From CAYINJ01 sp964364745 (GTDB lineage: Bacteria; Patescibacteriota; Patescibacteriia; JACRDY01): a stretch of 6,575 bases of DNA. The stretch lies in contig CAYINJ010000038.1 in assembly GCA_964364745.1 (NCBI GenBank), forward strand, positions 1 to 6,575, given 5' to 3'. The position numbers and the translations under genes are program-made. Position 1 is the stretch's first letter; every line of letters begins with the position of its first letter. Below, in pieces: positions 6,178 through 6,575 of the stretch. The notes under the pieces were generated by a model. The model ran no database searches and was not told the origin of the DNA. It saw only the letters and a program-made list of their open reading frames with translations.

Positions 6178-6575
6178 ATGTCAAAAGTTTTGGGCATTGA
6201 TTACGGGACTAAGCGGATTGGCTTAGCGATTGGCGATGAAGAACAGTCCATCGCCTTGCCGTTTGATGTGATCCCATATGATGACAGCGTGGTGGGGACA
6301 CTGCGGCGGATTATTGAAAACGAGAAGATTTATCGCATTATTGTCGGCATGCCACTGGGCCTCGCTGGCAACATGACGGCCAAATCCGCCGAGGCCGAGG
6401 ACTTTGTCGATCTGCTCCAGCGCCATTTCCCGCTACCGATTATTACCGAAGACGAGCGGTTGAGTTCGAAACTGGCCGATCAACTCTTTGGTGAATATAA
6501 AGGGAAATATGATCGCGATGCGGTCGCGGCCATGGACAAGGTCATCGCCATCGATGCCGGCGGCGTGGCCGCCTA
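6178..6575 (+). CDS. ruvX: RuvX/YqgF family RNase H-like nuclease, 3' end at window edge
   Basis: Putative pre-16S rRNA nuclease/Holliday-junction resolvase family. The 132 readable codons start with MSKVLGIDYGTKRIGLAIGD, in which Asp8 is the first catalytic residue of the RNase H fold. IIVGMPLGLAGN (54-65) matches the family's GxPL loop. EDERLSS (91-97) holds the second acidic residue, and RDAVAA (113-118) the C-terminal Asp114. The family is usually 130-140 residues, so the gene is nearly complete. The window ends on TA, which could be the first two bases of a stop. The residues after Asp114 (MDKVIAIDAGG) diverge from the usual ILQ-type ending. The start lies 3 bp after the map stop, so it belongs to the adk-map-ruvX operon. 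Confidence 0.92.
   Translation, partial: MSKVLGIDYGTKRIGLAIGDEEQSIALPFDVIPYDDSVVGTLRRIIENEKIYRIIVGMPLGLAGNMTAKSAEAEDFVDLLQRHFPLPIITEDERLSSKLADQLFGEYKGKYDRDAVAAMDKVIAIDAGGVAA

Noticed and set aside
1..6575. tRNA, rRNA, CRISPR array or insertion-sequence ends
   Set aside because: No cloverleaf, regularly spaced repeats or paired terminal inverted repeats were seen. The intergenic gaps are too short, and all are accounted for.

Overview
The window looks like a piece of a Candidate Phyla Radiation (Patescibacteria-type) bacterial genome. Three things point that way. There is a DGR-type reverse transcriptase, a class known to be common in these lineages. There is a small Ala/Pro-rich protein paired with a large membrane-anchored VirD4/TraG/HerA-type ATPase, a pair I recognise as recurrent in CPR genomes. 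There is also a conserved uncharacterised protein that I associate with the same group. UGA acts as a normal stop (adk ends in TGA, and no gene has an internal TGA), which argues against the code-25 lineages (SR1/Gracilibacteria). The lineage call is from memory of families, not from a search. All genes are on the + strand.

Region 1 (1-928) is the 3' part of a reverse transcriptase cut by the window start. It carries the IGNVTSQ signature of diversity-generating retroelement (DGR) enzymes. Its reading frame is broken at a (GA)7.5 microsatellite at 381-395. Losing one GA unit, or gaining two, would restore one continuous RT. No template repeat or variable target gene can be seen in the window. 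The region is visibly more AT-rich than what follows.

Region 2 (about 912-4633) starts with an extended -10 promoter at the tail of the RT gene. It holds a 157-aa protein with a disordered N-terminus, then an 869-aa single-pass membrane ATPase, then, from its own likely promoter, a 184-aa conserved protein of unknown function. No relaxase or other conjugation gene is present, so the ATPase's substrate is unknown.

Region 3 (4634-6575) begins with a 120-bp intergenic stretch holding a likely terminator, an overlapping promoter and a leader hairpin. A tight housekeeping operon follows: adk (adenylate kinase with a four-cysteine zinc-type LID), map (type I methionine aminopeptidase, overlapping adk by ATGA) and ruvX/yqgF (3 bp after map, running to the window edge). 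The usual spc-operon neighbours of adk-map (secY upstream, infA downstream) are absent.
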